From Actinoalloteichus_B caeruleus (GTDB lineage: Bacteria > Actinomycetota > Actinomycetes > Mycobacteriales > Pseudonocardiaceae), in NCBI RefSeq assembly GCF_000718005.1, contig NZ_JODV01000009.1: a DNA stretch of 64,000 nt. One strand, given 5' to 3'. Positions within the stretch are counted from its first letter, which is position 1. Each line of letters opens with the position of its first letter. Of the stretch, positions 1 through 8,657 are shown in pieces. The notes below the pieces were generated by a model that was given only the letters and a program-made list of their open reading frames with translations, was not told where the DNA came from and did no database searches. Position numbers and translations under genes: made by a program.

Positions 1-557
1 GGACCTCCCGCTGCGCAGCGCGTTGCTGCCGGACATGGCCTCCGTGCTGGACGTGGCGGGACGGTTGTGCGCGGGTGGGCCGCTCGCGCTGTGCGCCATC
101 GCCCGGCCGGCCGACGCCTACCGGGACACCGGCGACTACGTCCTCCTGGTGCAACGGCGATCGGCCCAGGTCGTCAACGCGGCAGGCCGGCTCTCGGTGA
201 TCCCCAAGGGCTTCCACGCCCCGCTGACCGACTACCGAGCGGACGCCCGCATCGGCGCGACCCTGCTCCGCGAGTTGGAGGAGGAGCTGTTCGGCCGGGC
301 GGACGTGGACGTCACTGTCAGCCCGCAACGCGCCGCCGATCCGATGCACCCGAGTCGGTTGTCCGAGCCGATGCGGTGGCTGATCGAGCGGCCGGGGCGG
401 TTGCGGGTGGAGTGCACCGGGTTCGGGTTGAACCTGGTGTCGGGAAACTACGAGTTCGCCAGCCTGATCGTGATCGAGGACGAAGGGGCTGCGGCGCCTG
501 GGCGAGATCGGCGGCGACCGCGTCGACGTTCCCGAGCTCGCCTGGTCCCTGTCCTGA
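1..557 (+). pseudogene. Nudix-type regulator, 3' part, broken (copy A)
   Basis: This is the C-terminal part of a regulator whose start lies left of the window; the frame is open from base 2. A Nudix-like region is visible, with VVNAAGRLSVIPKGFH followed by RELEEELFG, which fits the REUXEEXGU core of Nudix boxes. The frame holds to about base 483 (ending in IVIEDE). It then continues in the wrong frame, while a proper tail, GLRRLGEIGGD to a stop at 555-557, lies in another frame. Compared with copy B on the opposite strand, about 45 codons are missing before this tail. Upstream of the break the copies are only about three-quarters identical in protein, but bases 395-483 are identical to 1135-1223 reversed. 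Nudix proteins such as Pif of pSAM2 act in conjugation immunity on actinomycete elements; a similar role here is inference. Confidence 0.7.
395..483 (+). repeat. 89-bp inverted repeat, left arm
   Basis: All 89 bases equal the reverse complement of 1135-1223. The identity stops exactly where copy A (right edge) and copy B (outer edge) each carry an out-of-frame deletion junction. The arm encodes GRLRVECTGFGLN through IVIEDE in the frame of copy A. Inversion across the two arms would connect copy A to the long tail now attached to copy B. Confidence 0.9.
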
Positions 558-564
558 CGAGGTG

Positions 565-930
565 TCAGGTGGCGGAGGGCCATCGCACGGTCATCACCAC
601 CGAGTCGGCGAGCGCTTCCCAGGAGTGGTCGACACCGGCGCCCCACATGACGTAGTCGCCCTGCCGGTCGAGGACGGCGCTGCCCTCGGTGAGGTCCACC
701 CGGAACCGCCCCTCGATGAGGATCACCAGCGTGGTGCGGGCGTCGTCCTTGGTCCACTCCGGGCGTGCGTCACCGGCAGGGTGCGAGGCCCACTTCACCT
801 CGACGTCGGCGTCGTGCCGGACGCCCTGCGCGGGGTCGATGAAGTGCCCGACCAGCCACCCCCGGTTGGCGGAACCGTCCTCGGCGGCGTTCCCGGTGGA
901 CCACGTGCGGTTCACTGAGCGATCTCCCAT
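565..930 (-). CDS. small cupin-like protein
   Basis: A 121-residue protein with no signal peptide. The C-terminal half has the glycine-rich beta-strand pattern of small cupins (VILIEGRFRVDLTEG, then GDYVMWGAGVDHSWEA), suggesting a single-domain beta-barrel that may bind a small ligand or metal. The start was taken as the ATG at 928-930. It overlaps the stop of the Nudix tail gene (912-914) by 19 bases, so the two are probably translationally coupled. It ends 7 bases from the stop of copy A, which converges on it. It lies entirely inside the segment bounded by the inverted repeats. Its biochemical role is unknown. Confidence 0.7.
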   Translation of the reverse strand: MGDRSVNRTWSTGNAAEDGSANRGWLVGHFIDPAQGVRHDADVEVKWASHPAGDARPEWTKDDARTTLVILIEGRFRVDLTEGSAVLDRQGDYVMWGAGVDHSWEALADSVVMTVRWPSAT

Positions 931-2358
931 CCGATGATTGGCAGTGTGACGCGCTGTCCGTCCAGGTCGGCGAGCCGGCGAAGGCCCTGGAGCATAGCGA
1001 ACAGCCCCTCGTTGCTCCATGCCGTGTCGGTGACGAGTTCGGTCACCAGGTCCTCGTCCAGAGTGGAGTACCTGCGCAGGCTGGAGGACTCCCAGTTGGC
1101 TTCGACCTGGCCTCCGAATCGGGGCCAGAACTCCTCGTCCTCGATCACGATCAGGCTGGCGAACTCGTAGTTTCCCGACACCAGGTTCAACCCGAACCCG
1201 GTGCACTCCACCCGCAACCGCCCGGAGGAGGGTGGCACCGACCCGGGCGTCCGAGCGCACGTCGGTCAACGGTTCGTGGAAGCCCTTGGGGATGACCGCG
1301 AGACGGCGCGCGGCGTTGAGGACGTTGCCGGACCGTTCCTGAACGAGGAGGAGGTAGTCGGCCTCGCCTCGGAGGATGTCCGCTGGTCTCGCGATGGCCA
1401 GCAGCGCGAGCGCGCCTCCCGCGCACAGCCGGTCGCCGACGGCGAGGACAGCGGCGGAATCGGGGAGGTAGTGCTGGCGCAGGGGAAGCGAACCGGGCTG
1501 GATCGGGGTGCCTGCGGTGAGAGCGTCGGTCAGCTCGCCCTCCAGCAGGTCCATCGTGAGCGCGTACTCGACGAAGTGCGTGATTCCCACGTCGCCGCCG
1601 ATCCGGCCGGGTTCCACGTCGATGCTGAGCAGGCGGTACAGCGGGTTGTTGGTGAGGCGGGTGTCCATGGCGATGACCTCGGCGAGCCTGCGCACGGCGG
1701 GGTCGATGGTCTGTTCGGTGAGGACGGGGGTGGAGTCGGGTCTGCCCCCGGTGGCGCGGAGCTGGTCACGTCGGGCGGTGAGGGGGCAGGCGAGGTCGAG
1801 CCAGTCGGCGCTGGTGAGCACGCTCGTGTGAGCGGTGGTCGCCCCCACCCGCGCGGCGTAGCGGCCGTAGCCGGGTCGCGGGTCGTAGTAGCGGGCGAGC
1901 GCGTCGGCCATGTCCGCCTGGGTGATCCGGCCGCGCCTGCTCCCGCGATCCCGCAACTCCTGCGCGTCCAGGTCCGCGAGGGCTCCGGTGACGGCGTGGC
2001 GGGCGGTGCCGGCGGGCCAGGCCGCGTGGTGGTCGATCCACTCCAGGGCCGCCGCGATGTGCGGGTCATCGCCGAGTCGCCGTTCGGCCCGCGCGCTGAC
2101 CGGCCGCGCGGGCGGGGCAGCGGGCTCGGGCGCGGTAAGGGTTCGGAAACGTTCGCGCTCGGCTGGCGTCGCCTGCTCCAGTGCGGTGTCCAGCAGTTGT
2201 TGCATTTCCGATTTCGGCCGCAGGTTCGGTTTCTGGTGCCATCCGGCGACGGTGCGGGGTGCGACTCCCAGCCGTGCGGCGAAGGATTCCTGACTCAGGC
2301 GCAGGGCTGATTGCAGCGCACAGGCCGTCCTCCCCGTCCAACCGGTCACCGGGTGCAT
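912..2358 (-). pseudogene. XRE-Nudix regulator, frameshifted (copy B)
   Basis: The N-terminal half starts at the ATG at 2356-2358 and carries a helix-turn-helix (LRLSQESFAARLGVAPRTV, residues about 19-40). A long middle region follows, then a Nudix-like region (LLLVQERS, RLAVIPKGFHEPL). After ATLLR the frame breaks at about base 1224. Relative to copy A about 124 bases are gone, including the RELEEE core of the Nudix box. The correct frame then resumes with GRLRVECTG and runs to a stop at 912-914 (ending GWEIAQ). The tail is full length, unlike that of copy A. The gene is therefore split into an HTH part and a C-terminal part and is unlikely to make an active Nudix enzyme. It sits beside conjugative-element genes. 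Confidence 0.75.
1135..1223 (-). repeat. 89-bp inverted repeat, right arm
   Basis: Reverse complement of 395-483 with no mismatch. Its outer edge (1223/1224) is the deletion junction in copy B. The two arms enclose 651 bases holding the long C-terminal tail of the Nudix protein and the cupin-like gene. Confidence 0.9.
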
Positions 2359-2514
2359 GAATTCTCCGCCGAGTTCTCGGGAGTCATCGGGAACAGGTCA
2401 TGTGCGGTGTTTCCGCAGTGGTTCCGCAGTTCCGGTGCATGGGATGCCCGCGCTGGTGGGCCTTGAATTCTGGGTATGCGCGACGCCACGCACCACACCG
2501 GACTGGTCCTCGCC

Positions 2515-2904
2515 TCACTGCCGGGCACGGACGTGGTGAGCGACGTCGGCGAGGTCCGCGCTGATGGCGTCCAGCCGTTCGGTGATGTCGACGAGTCGTT
2601 CCTCCACGGCGGCCAGTCGGGCCGCGAGCCGGTCCTCCTCGGCGGGCATCGGTACCGCCTCGCCTGGCTCGGGGGGAGTGCTGCCCTCCAACACGGCCTG
2701 GAGGTGCTGCGGGTGCAGTCCCAGGGTGGTGGAGAGGGCTTCGAGCGTGCGCGCGCTCCGCCGGCGCTCCACGGTGTGGTGCTGGATCTCCCGCACGATC
2801 GCCTGCGAGACCTGCGACCGTTCCGCGAGTTCCCGCTGTCGCCACCCGAGTTGGTTCACCCGCTCGTTGATGACTCTGGCGACCGCTGCCCAGTCGTCCG
2901 ACAC
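2515..2904 (-). CDS. XRE-family repressor with C-terminal coiled coil
   Basis: A 129-residue DNA-binding protein. A Cro/CI-type helix-turn-helix occupies residues about 18-45 (WRQRELAERSQVSQAIVREI), followed by a spacer. A charged, heptad-like C-terminus (RLAARLAAVEERLVDI) looks like a dimerising coiled coil. It is divergent from the excisionase-like/conjugation genes, and the gap between them holds a 26-bp palindrome at 3016-3041 that is its likely operator. Such repressors keep transfer genes of actinomycete integrative elements silent. That is known for KorSA/KorA-type systems and is inferred here from position only. Confidence 0.8.
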   Translation of the reverse strand: MSDDWAAVARVINERVNQLGWRQRELAERSQVSQAIVREIQHHTVERRRSARTLEALSTTLGLHPQHLQAVLEGSTPPEPGEAVPMPAEEDRLAARLAAVEERLVDITERLDAISADLADVAHHVRARQ

Positions 2905-3015
2905 GCATACCTCCGCGCTCCGCCTCGGCGCAGACAGTAGCCGCTGAGCGCATTAGTCGCGGGACCTGATCGCGGTTCATGGCCCCGCGTCGCTCACCCC
3001 GTCCATTGGTGCGCT

Positions 3016-3041
3016 GATTTCAGCAACATGCTGCTGAAATC
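3016..3041. promoter_or_regulatory. 26-bp palindromic operator
   Basis: GATTTCAGCA and TGCTGAAATC form perfect 10-base arms around 6 bases, in an AT-richer patch between the XRE repressor (leftward) and the excisionase-like gene (rightward, 30 bases away). The placement is that of a repressor-controlled divergent promoter. Confidence 0.65.
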
Positions 3042-3070
3042 GACAATTCTGTTGTGAAGGGACCACCGCC

Positions 3071-3280
3071 ATGCCCCCATCCCGCCCTGACTTCGCACGT
3101 CCCGAATTCCATTCCCCGCGCCAGGCCGCCTGGATTCTCGGAGTCCCGGAAAGAACCGTCCGCCGGGCGGTGCGACCTGGCGTGATCCGCGTCCTGCTGC
3201 GCCGCACCCACCCGGCCGTCACCACCGCCGAGCTCCGCGGCCTGCTGTCCACTCGCCGGACGGGTGGTGGTGCCCGATGA
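3071..3280 (+). CDS. excisionase-like small HTH protein
   Basis: A 69-residue basic protein. FHSPRQAAWILGVPERTVRR (residues about 12-32) looks like the winged-helix/MerR-type helix-turn-helix of Xis/AlpA-like proteins that bind attachment sites or promoters. It is the first gene of a chain overlapping by ATGA: this gene and the Wbl gene overlap at 3277-3280. No integrase gene is visible in the window, so a regulatory rather than excisive role is also possible. Confidence 0.6.
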   Translation: MPPSRPDFARPEFHSPRQAAWILGVPERTVRRAVRPGVIRVLLRRTHPAVTTAELRGLLSTRRTGGGAR

Positions 3281-3615
3281 GCACCGAGCCCACACCGGAC
3301 CTCGCGGCGACCTCCCGCCGGCTGACCCGGCTGCGCCGGGTCCCCACCAACCTGCTCGCCGAGCTCGTCCGCCGCGACGGCGCCTGTGCCCAGGGCAGCC
3401 CCGCGGAGCCACCGCACGGTCTCACCGAACGGGACCACGCGGCCCACCTGTGCGCGGGCTGCCCCGTCGCTGACCCGTGCCTGGAACTCGAACTCCGCTC
3501 CGCCGGCCCCGACGTGGTCGGGGTGTGGGGCGGGCTCACCGAGGACGACATCCGCCACCTGCACCGGGCGTGGTCGACGCAGGACCCCGACGACAGCCAG
3601 GGAGAACGACGATGA
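3277..3615 (+). CDS. WhiB-like (Wbl) iron-sulfur transcription factor
   Basis: A 112-residue protein with the four-cysteine pattern of the Wbl family: one Cys in RRDGACAQG, then LCAGCPVADPC (C-x2-C-x5-C). The usual turn motif GVWGG follows. Wbl proteins bind a 4Fe-4S cluster and act with the sigma factor; copies occur on actinomycete plasmids and integrative elements and on phages. The ATG overlaps the upstream stop (ATGA), and the downstream gene starts within its own stop (3612-3615), so the four genes 3071-6004 form one coupled unit. Its target is unknown. Confidence 0.88.
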   Translation: MSTEPTPDLAATSRRLTRLRRVPTNLLAELVRRDGACAQGSPAEPPHGLTERDHAAHLCAGCPVADPCLELELRSAGPDVVGVWGGLTEDDIRHLHRAWSTQDPDDSQGERR

Positions 3616-3938
3616 CCCCCAACGGCGCCCCTTCCTCCGTCGTCCTCGGCGGCGCGCTCGTCCTCCTCGTCCTCGTCCTGGTGTGGCGGGCGGGAGCTCG
3701 CCGGGGACGGCGCACCGCCGCGAACCGGACCGAGACCCGTGTCGTGTCGGTCACGAGCCGAGTGCTGACCAACGCCGTCCTCATCACCACCGCGCAGTGG
3801 CTCCTGCTCACCCACGTCGCCAACCCCTGGGGCCAGCTCGCCACGCTGCTACTCCCCGCCCTGATCACCGCCCACACCCTGACCAGGGCTCTCCTGGTGA
3901 TCCCGAGTGGAGAAAGGCGGGGACGGAACGGATCATGA
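3612..3938 (+). CDS. small membrane protein of the transfer operon
   Basis: A 108-residue protein with one clear N-terminal membrane helix (VVLGGALVLLVLVLVW, residues about 9-24) and a second hydrophobic stretch (about residues 60-95, around WGQLATLLLPALITAHTL), separated by a basic segment. The ATG sits in the ATGA overlap with the Wbl gene, and its own stop overlaps the ATG of the FtsK-like gene at 3935-3938. It resembles the small Spd-type membrane proteins encoded beside TraB on Streptomyces elements in size and place; no specific motif confirms this. Confidence 0.7.
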   Translation: MTPNGAPSSVVLGGALVLLVLVLVWRAGARRGRRTAANRTETRVVSVTSRVLTNAVLITTAQWLLLTHVANPWGQLATLLLPALITAHTLTRALLVIPSGERRGRNGS

Positions 3939-6004
3939 GCCAGCGGATGACGCCCGAGGGACTTGGAGCACGACTGACCAAGTGGTGGTCGCGATCAGCG
4001 GTGGTCCCACTCCCGCTGAGGCCAACCACGCGGGCACGGCGACTCCTGCGCGACGGGACCGCCGAGATCCTCCGGTCCCCGGCCCGTTTCCTCGGCGCGG
4101 TACTGCGCGGCCTGGTCACCGCCTACCGGTCGTGGCGCCGGTGGGTGCGGGTGCGGGACTACGCCGATGCGGCACGGGACGCCGGGAAGTTCGCCGACAA
4201 GTTCACCGAGATCCGCGCCCTGAGTTTCTTCCGGTGGAAGGTGACCCTCGGCGTCATCGCCGGGGCTGGGTTGGCGCTCGCCGTCCTCCACGCGGTCCAC
4301 GGGCCGTCCGGGCCGTGGTGCGTGGGCGCCGTCGGGGCCGTCGCACTGGCGGCGTTGGGTCGGCGTGGCGGGGGACTGCCCGGTAGGAGGACGGTTCTGG
4401 CCGGCCCCCGGATCCTGCGGTGGAGCTTGGACCCGCAGGTGCTGGTGGACGCGTTCCGCGACGCCAAACTGCTCGGCAACGACGAGACCCTTCGCCTGGT
4501 CGAACGAGCGACCCGAGCCGGTGAGGGCTGGACCATCACCGTGGACCTACCCGCGACCCGCAAAGCCGCCGACGTGGTGAAGAACCGGGAGGCGCTGGCC
4601 TCGGCGCTCGCGGTCGACGAGGTCCAGCTGATCGTGAACCGCGTCCGAGGGCGCGGAGGGCATGCCGGGCGCGTGGCGCTGTGGGTGGCCGACCGGGACC
4701 CCTACTCCACACCACCGACCCGCACGCCCCTGGTCGACGCGGAACAGTGGGACGTGTGGCGACCGGTGCCCTTCGGCCGGGACCCCCAGGGCAGCCGCGT
4801 GGATCTACCGTTGGTGTGGACGTCCCTGCTGATCGGAGCGATCCCGCGCCAGGGCAAGACCTTCGCCGCCCGGCTCGCCGTCGCCGGCGCGGTCCTCGAT
4901 CCGCACGCCCGCCTCTACGTCGCCGACTTCAAGGCGGGGAAGGACTGGGACGCGGCCGGCCAGGTCGCGCACCGGTTCCTCGCCGGTGACGACACCGACG
5001 ACGTCTTCGCGTTGCTCGGCTGGCTCATCGAACTGATCAGCGAGGTCCAGGGCCGCTACCGGCGAATGCGGACACTCGACGACACGACCTGCCCGGAATC
5101 CAAGCTCACCCCGGCGATCTCCCGCGATGACGCACTGAACATGCCGGTCACGGTGCTGGTGGTCGACGAGGTACAGGTGCCTCTGGAGAACCGGACGTCG
5201 ATCACGGTGGAGGGCAGGAAGCTGACCACCGGGGAATACGTGGGAGAACTGCTCACCTGGCTGGCCAAGAAAGGACCCGCAGCTGGGATCGTGCTCATCC
5301 TGGCCACGCAGCGGCCCGACTCCAGGACCATCCCCTCGGGACTACGCGCCGTCCTCGGCTCCCGGTTCGCACTGCGAGTCATGGACTGGCGGGACTCCAA
5401 CATGGTTCTGGGCGAGCAGATGAACACCCGGGGCTACGACAGCAGTCGACTGCTCGCAGCGCACAAGGGCGTGGGCATCCTCCGACCGGACGGCGAGATC
5501 AGCCAGGGCGGCGAGGTGCCGGCCCTGACGGTGCGGACCTACTACCTGCCCAACGAGGACTGGCGAACGATCTGCGCGCGGGGAAGGCAACTTCGCGGTC
5601 ACGCGGGCCGACTCACGGGGTACGCGGCCGGCCACGACCCCGATCCCCCGCTGTCCGCCGCGTGCGCCGAGGCGGCGGTCCCGGAAGCCAGGAAACCCGC
5701 CCGGGTGGGCGAGTGGACTCCGGAAGGACTGCCCGAGCCGCTCGCCTCAGTGGTAGCCCACCTGGGCGACGAGCTCGGTGAGGGAGGGCGGGAGTTCGTC
5801 CCGACCGCCGAACTCGTGGCAGCCCTGGGTGATGTCGACCCGAAGCGGTTCGCGCGAACCCTGGCCGAACTCGGCTGCCGCCCGGTCCGCGACCGGGTTG
5901 CGGACCCGAAGGGCGCCGTACGGCAGGTGCGGGGTTATCTGGCGGCGGAGCTCCGCACCGCCGTGCGGCAGTCCCGAACGGACGGGTCCGCGCACCGGAG
6001 GTAA
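3935..6004 (+). CDS. FtsK/SpoIIIE-type DNA translocase (TraB-like)
   Basis: A 689-residue AAA ATPase expected to pump double-stranded DNA between mycelial cells, as TraB does for pSAM2 and pSN22. Two membrane segments lie at residues about 100-150. Walker A GAIPRQGKT is at about 301, Walker B VTVLVVDEVQ at about 408, and the FtsK-type ATQRPDS follows. The C-terminus (EFVPTAELVAALGDVDPKR) may be a winged helix like the gamma domain of FtsK. The start was taken at the ATG overlapping the previous stop; the frame is open much further upstream but that part is the shadow of other genes. It is the last gene of the operon. Replication and integration genes that normally flank traB are absent. Confidence 0.88.
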   Translation: MSQRMTPEGLGARLTKWWSRSAVVPLPLRPTTRARRLLRDGTAEILRSPARFLGAVLRGLVTAYRSWRRWVRVRDYADAARDAGKFADKFTEIRALSFFRWKVTLGVIAGAGLALAVLHAVHGPSGPWCVGAVGAVALAALGRRGGGLPGRRTVLAGPRILRWSLDPQVLVDAFRDAKLLGNDETLRLVERATRAGEGWTITVDLPATRKAADVVKNREALASALAVDEVQLIVNRVRGRGGHAGRVALWVADRDPYSTPPTRTPLVDAEQWDVWRPVPFGRDPQGSRVDLPLVWTSLLIGAIPRQGKTFAARLAVAGAVLDPHARLYVADFKAGKDWDAAGQVAHRFLAGDDTDDVFALLGWLIELISEVQGRYRRMRTLDDTTCPESKLTPAISRDDALNMPVTVLVVDEVQVPLENRTSITVEGRKLTTGEYVGELLTWLAKKGPAAGIVLILATQRPDSRTIPSGLRAVLGSRFALRVMDWRDSNMVLGEQMNTRGYDSSRLLAAHKGVGILRPDGEISQGGEVPALTVRTYYLPNEDWRTICARGRQLRGHAGRLTGYAAGHDPDPPLSAACAEAAVPEARKPARVGEWTPEGLPEPLASVVAHLGDELGEGGREFVPTAELVAALGDVDPKRFARTLAELGCRPVRDRVADPKGAVRQVRGYLAAELRTAVRQSRTDGSAHRR

Positions 6005-6180
6005 GGGGCAGGACACCCCGGTGGCCGAGCAGCCCCCGTGACACCACCGTCACCGGTGCGAGTCCCCAACGCGTCGCGGCCAACGCCACCGTGCCCAGCC
6101 GGAACCCCGACAGCGCGAACTCGGGCGGGACCGCCGCTCCCGTTGTTCCGGGCGCGGGCGGCCTGCGGTGTCCTCGCTGC

Positions 6181-7674
6181 TCAGGGCGGGGGAGGGCGGC
6201 GCGCGGCGATCCTCGGGCCCGCCGGGCGCCGCCGGCTCCGGTCGATCACCCGGGCCAGCACCCCGACCGCGGCGTCCAAACGTTCCGGGTGGTGACCCGC
6301 GTAGTTGACCACCAGCCCCGGCCGCCCCGGCGCGACCCGGTGCCGGCTCAACGGCCGCACCAGGACACCGTGCGCCCGGGCGCGGCCGGCGATCTCCGCG
6401 TCGTCCTGGCCGGTCGGGAGCAGGACCAGCACGTGCAGCCCCGCCGCGACCCCGAGCACCGGGCAGTCCGGCAACCACCGGCGCAGCGCCGCGACCACCG
6501 CGTCGCGGCGCGCCCGGTGCCGGGCCCGCATGGCCCGCAGGTGCCGTTCGAGGACGCCCTCGGCGAGCAGCCGCGCCAGGGTCAGCTGGGGGAGGACCGG
6601 CGAACCCAGGTCGCTGGCCCAGCGGAGCCTGACCAGCGGTTCGCGCAGGTGGTCGGGGGGCACGAGCCACCCCAGCCGCAGACCCGGCGCCAGGGTCTTG
6701 GACACGCTCGCCGTGTAGGCGACGGTCTGGGGGGACAGCGGCTGGACCGCGCGGACCGGGGCCCGGTCGTAGCGGTACTCGGCGTCGTAGTCGTCCTCGA
6801 TCACCAGCCCGTCCCGCGAGGCCGCCCACGCCAGCAGGGAACGCCGGCGTGCCGGGGAGAGCACCACCCCCGTCGGGTACTGGTGGGCGGGGGTCACCAG
6901 CACCGCGCCCGCCCCCGACCGGGCCAGGGCGGCGGTGTCCAGCCCGTGCTCGTCGACCGCGACGGGTGGCAGCCTGGGCAGCCACTGCCCCAACACCGTC
7001 CGGTTGCCCTCCGCGCCCGGGTCCTCCAGCGCGACCGCGTCCACACCGCGATCCCGCAGGACCTGGGCCAGCAGGCTGAGCGCCCCGGACACACCCGAGG
7101 TGACCACGATGCGGTCCGGGGCGGCGACCACGCCCCGCGACCGGCCCAGCCAGGCCGCCAGTTGTTCCCGCAGTTCCGGCACCCCCTGCGGGGGGCCGTA
7201 GCCGAGCTGCCGGGCCGAGGCGGTGGCGAGCACCGACCGTTCGGCGCGGAGCCAGGCGGCGCGGGGGAACGAGGCGAGGTCGGGGAGTCCGGCGGCCAGG
7301 TCGATGACGGAGGGCCTGCCGGGGCCGCCGCCCGCTTCGACGGGGGACCCGGTGGGCGTGGTGATGGCACGGGACGAACCGGCACGGCCAGCGGCGGCCG
7401 GCGGTGGACCACCGGGCCGGGCGGCCACCGTGCTGCCCGCTCCGGCGCGGGCCTCGATCAGACCCTCGTCGGCCAGCCGGCGGTATGCCTCGGACACGGT
7501 GCCCCGGGAGAATCCCAGCTCGACGGCGAGCACCCTGGTCGCCGGTAACCGGGCCCCCAACGGCAGCGTGCCGTCGGCGATCGCGGCCCGCAGCCTGGCG
7601 GCGAGCCAGGTGGTGCGTTCGCCCCGGCGGACCCGGCTTCCGTCGAGCTGGAGGAAGTCCGAGCCACCCGTCAT
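6181..7674 (-). CDS. MocR/PdxR-type regulator (GntR-aminotransferase fusion)
   Basis: A 497-residue protein. Residues about 20-85 form a GntR winged helix (LGARLPATRVLAVELGFSRG). From about residue 120 onward there is a fold-type I aminotransferase domain with the PLP-lysine motif SVSKTLAPG near residue 325. MocR proteins use PLP or a PLP-bound amine as effector and usually control a divergent gene. Here that gene is an EamA exporter starting 65 bases away. The motif ATTGG-A-CCAAT overlaps the start codon and is a likely autoregulatory site. It is transcribed toward the conjugative remnant and marks the start of ordinary chromosomal genes. Confidence 0.9.
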   Translation of the reverse strand: MTGGSDFLQLDGSRVRRGERTTWLAARLRAAIADGTLPLGARLPATRVLAVELGFSRGTVSEAYRRLADEGLIEARAGAGSTVAARPGGPPPAAAGRAGSSRAITTPTGSPVEAGGGPGRPSVIDLAAGLPDLASFPRAAWLRAERSVLATASARQLGYGPPQGVPELREQLAAWLGRSRGVVAAPDRIVVTSGVSGALSLLAQVLRDRGVDAVALEDPGAEGNRTVLGQWLPRLPPVAVDEHGLDTAALARSGAGAVLVTPAHQYPTGVVLSPARRRSLLAWAASRDGLVIEDDYDAEYRYDRAPVRAVQPLSPQTVAYTASVSKTLAPGLRLGWLVPPDHLREPLVRLRWASDLGSPVLPQLTLARLLAEGVLERHLRAMRARHRARRDAVVAALRRWLPDCPVLGVAAGLHVLVLLPTGQDDAEIAGRARAHGVLVRPLSRHRVAPGRPGLVVNYAGHHPERLDAAVGVLARVIDRSRRRPAGPRIAARRPPPP

Positions 7675-7683
7675 TGGACCAAT
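7673..7683. promoter_or_regulatory. ATTGGACCAAT palindrome overlapping the mocR start
   Basis: Two 5-base arms flank one base and overlap the start codon of the MocR gene. A further GGTCC half-site lies at about 7714. Paired or inverted half-sites between a mocR gene and its divergent target are usual for this family. Confidence 0.45.
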
Positions 7684-7739
7684 CTACCGAGCCGTTCGTG
7701 GCACTGTGGAACGGTCCGACTGACGCCCAGGCTGGGCGC

Positions 7740-8657
7740 ATGACGAATGAGGACGCTCCGCGGGGCCCGTCGTGGCGTGGTGTGCTGCCGGGGCTGGGCG
7801 GCATGGTGTTGCTGGGCAGCACCGTCGCTGTCATCGGCGCGACGCACCACCTGCCGTCGTTCGCGGTGCAGTCCGCCCGGTACGCCGTCGCGGCCCTCGG
7901 GATCGTGGCGGTCGCCCGTTGCCTGCGGGTCCGGCTCGTACCGCCCCGGGGCCGCGAACTGGTGTGGGTGGTGGCGGGAGCCCTGTCCGGGCTGGTCCTG
8001 TTCAACCTGGCGGTGGTGCTGGGCACCCGGCACACCGAACCGGGTGTGTTCGGTGCCGCCGTCGCCTGCGTGCCGATCGTGCTCGCCGTGGCCGGTCCGA
8101 TGGCCAGGGGTGGGCGACCCCCGGCGCGGTTGGTGGCCGGCGCGGTCGTGGTCAGCGTGGGCGCCGTCGCGGTCGCCGGGTGGAGTCGCGCCGACGTCCC
8201 CGGGGTCCTGCTCGCCGCGTCCCTCCCCGTGTGCGAGGCCGCGTTCACGCTGTTCGGGGCCCGTGTCGTGGGACGCCTGGGCGCTTGGAGCTACTCGGCG
8301 GCGACCTGCGGTGTCGCCGCCGCCTCCTTCCTGGTGCTCTCGGTCGTCGTCGAACGCCCGGACCCGGCCGGGTTCGCCGACCCCGCCGTGCTCCTCGCGG
8401 TGGGGTACCTCGGCCTGCTCGGCACGGCCGTGGCGTTCGTGCTCTGGTTCACCTGCGTCCGACGGGTCGGGGCCGGCGTCGCCGGGCTCACGGCGGGGAT
8501 CGCCGCGCCGAGCACCGCGCTGTGCGGGTTCACGTTCGGGGCGCCGCTGCCCTCGGCGGGGGCGTGGCTGGGCATGGGCCTCATCGCGGCGGGCCTCGCG
8601 GTGGGCCTGGCGCCCGCTCGACGTGCCGCCGCGCGACATCCGGTCGACGCCCCGTGA
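7740..8657 (+). CDS. EamA/DMT-superfamily exporter
   Basis: A 305-residue integral membrane protein with about ten hydrophobic helices arranged as two EamA repeats (first about residues 14-140, second about 150-290). EamA proteins export amino acids, metabolites or drugs; the substrate cannot be read from sequence. The ATG at 7740 was chosen because it begins just ahead of the first helix (LPGLGGMVLLGSTVAVIGA). It is divergent from the MocR regulator, a common pairing in actinomycetes in which the regulator activates the exporter. Confidence 0.88.
   Translation: MTNEDAPRGPSWRGVLPGLGGMVLLGSTVAVIGATHHLPSFAVQSARYAVAALGIVAVARCLRVRLVPPRGRELVWVVAGALSGLVLFNLAVVLGTRHTEPGVFGAAVACVPIVLAVAGPMARGGRPPARLVAGAVVVSVGAVAVAGWSRADVPGVLLAASLPVCEAAFTLFGARVVGRLGAWSYSAATCGVAAASFLVLSVVVERPDPAGFADPAVLLAVGYLGLLGTAVAFVLWFTCVRRVGAGVAGLTAGIAAPSTALCGFTFGAPLPSAGAWLGMGLIAAGLAVGLAPARRAAARHPVDAP

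Noticed and set aside
6040..6110. tRNA-like T-arm (GGTGCGAGTCC) just after traB, a possible attachment-site tRNA
   Set aside because: No acceptor stem, anticodon arm or CCA end can be folded around it.
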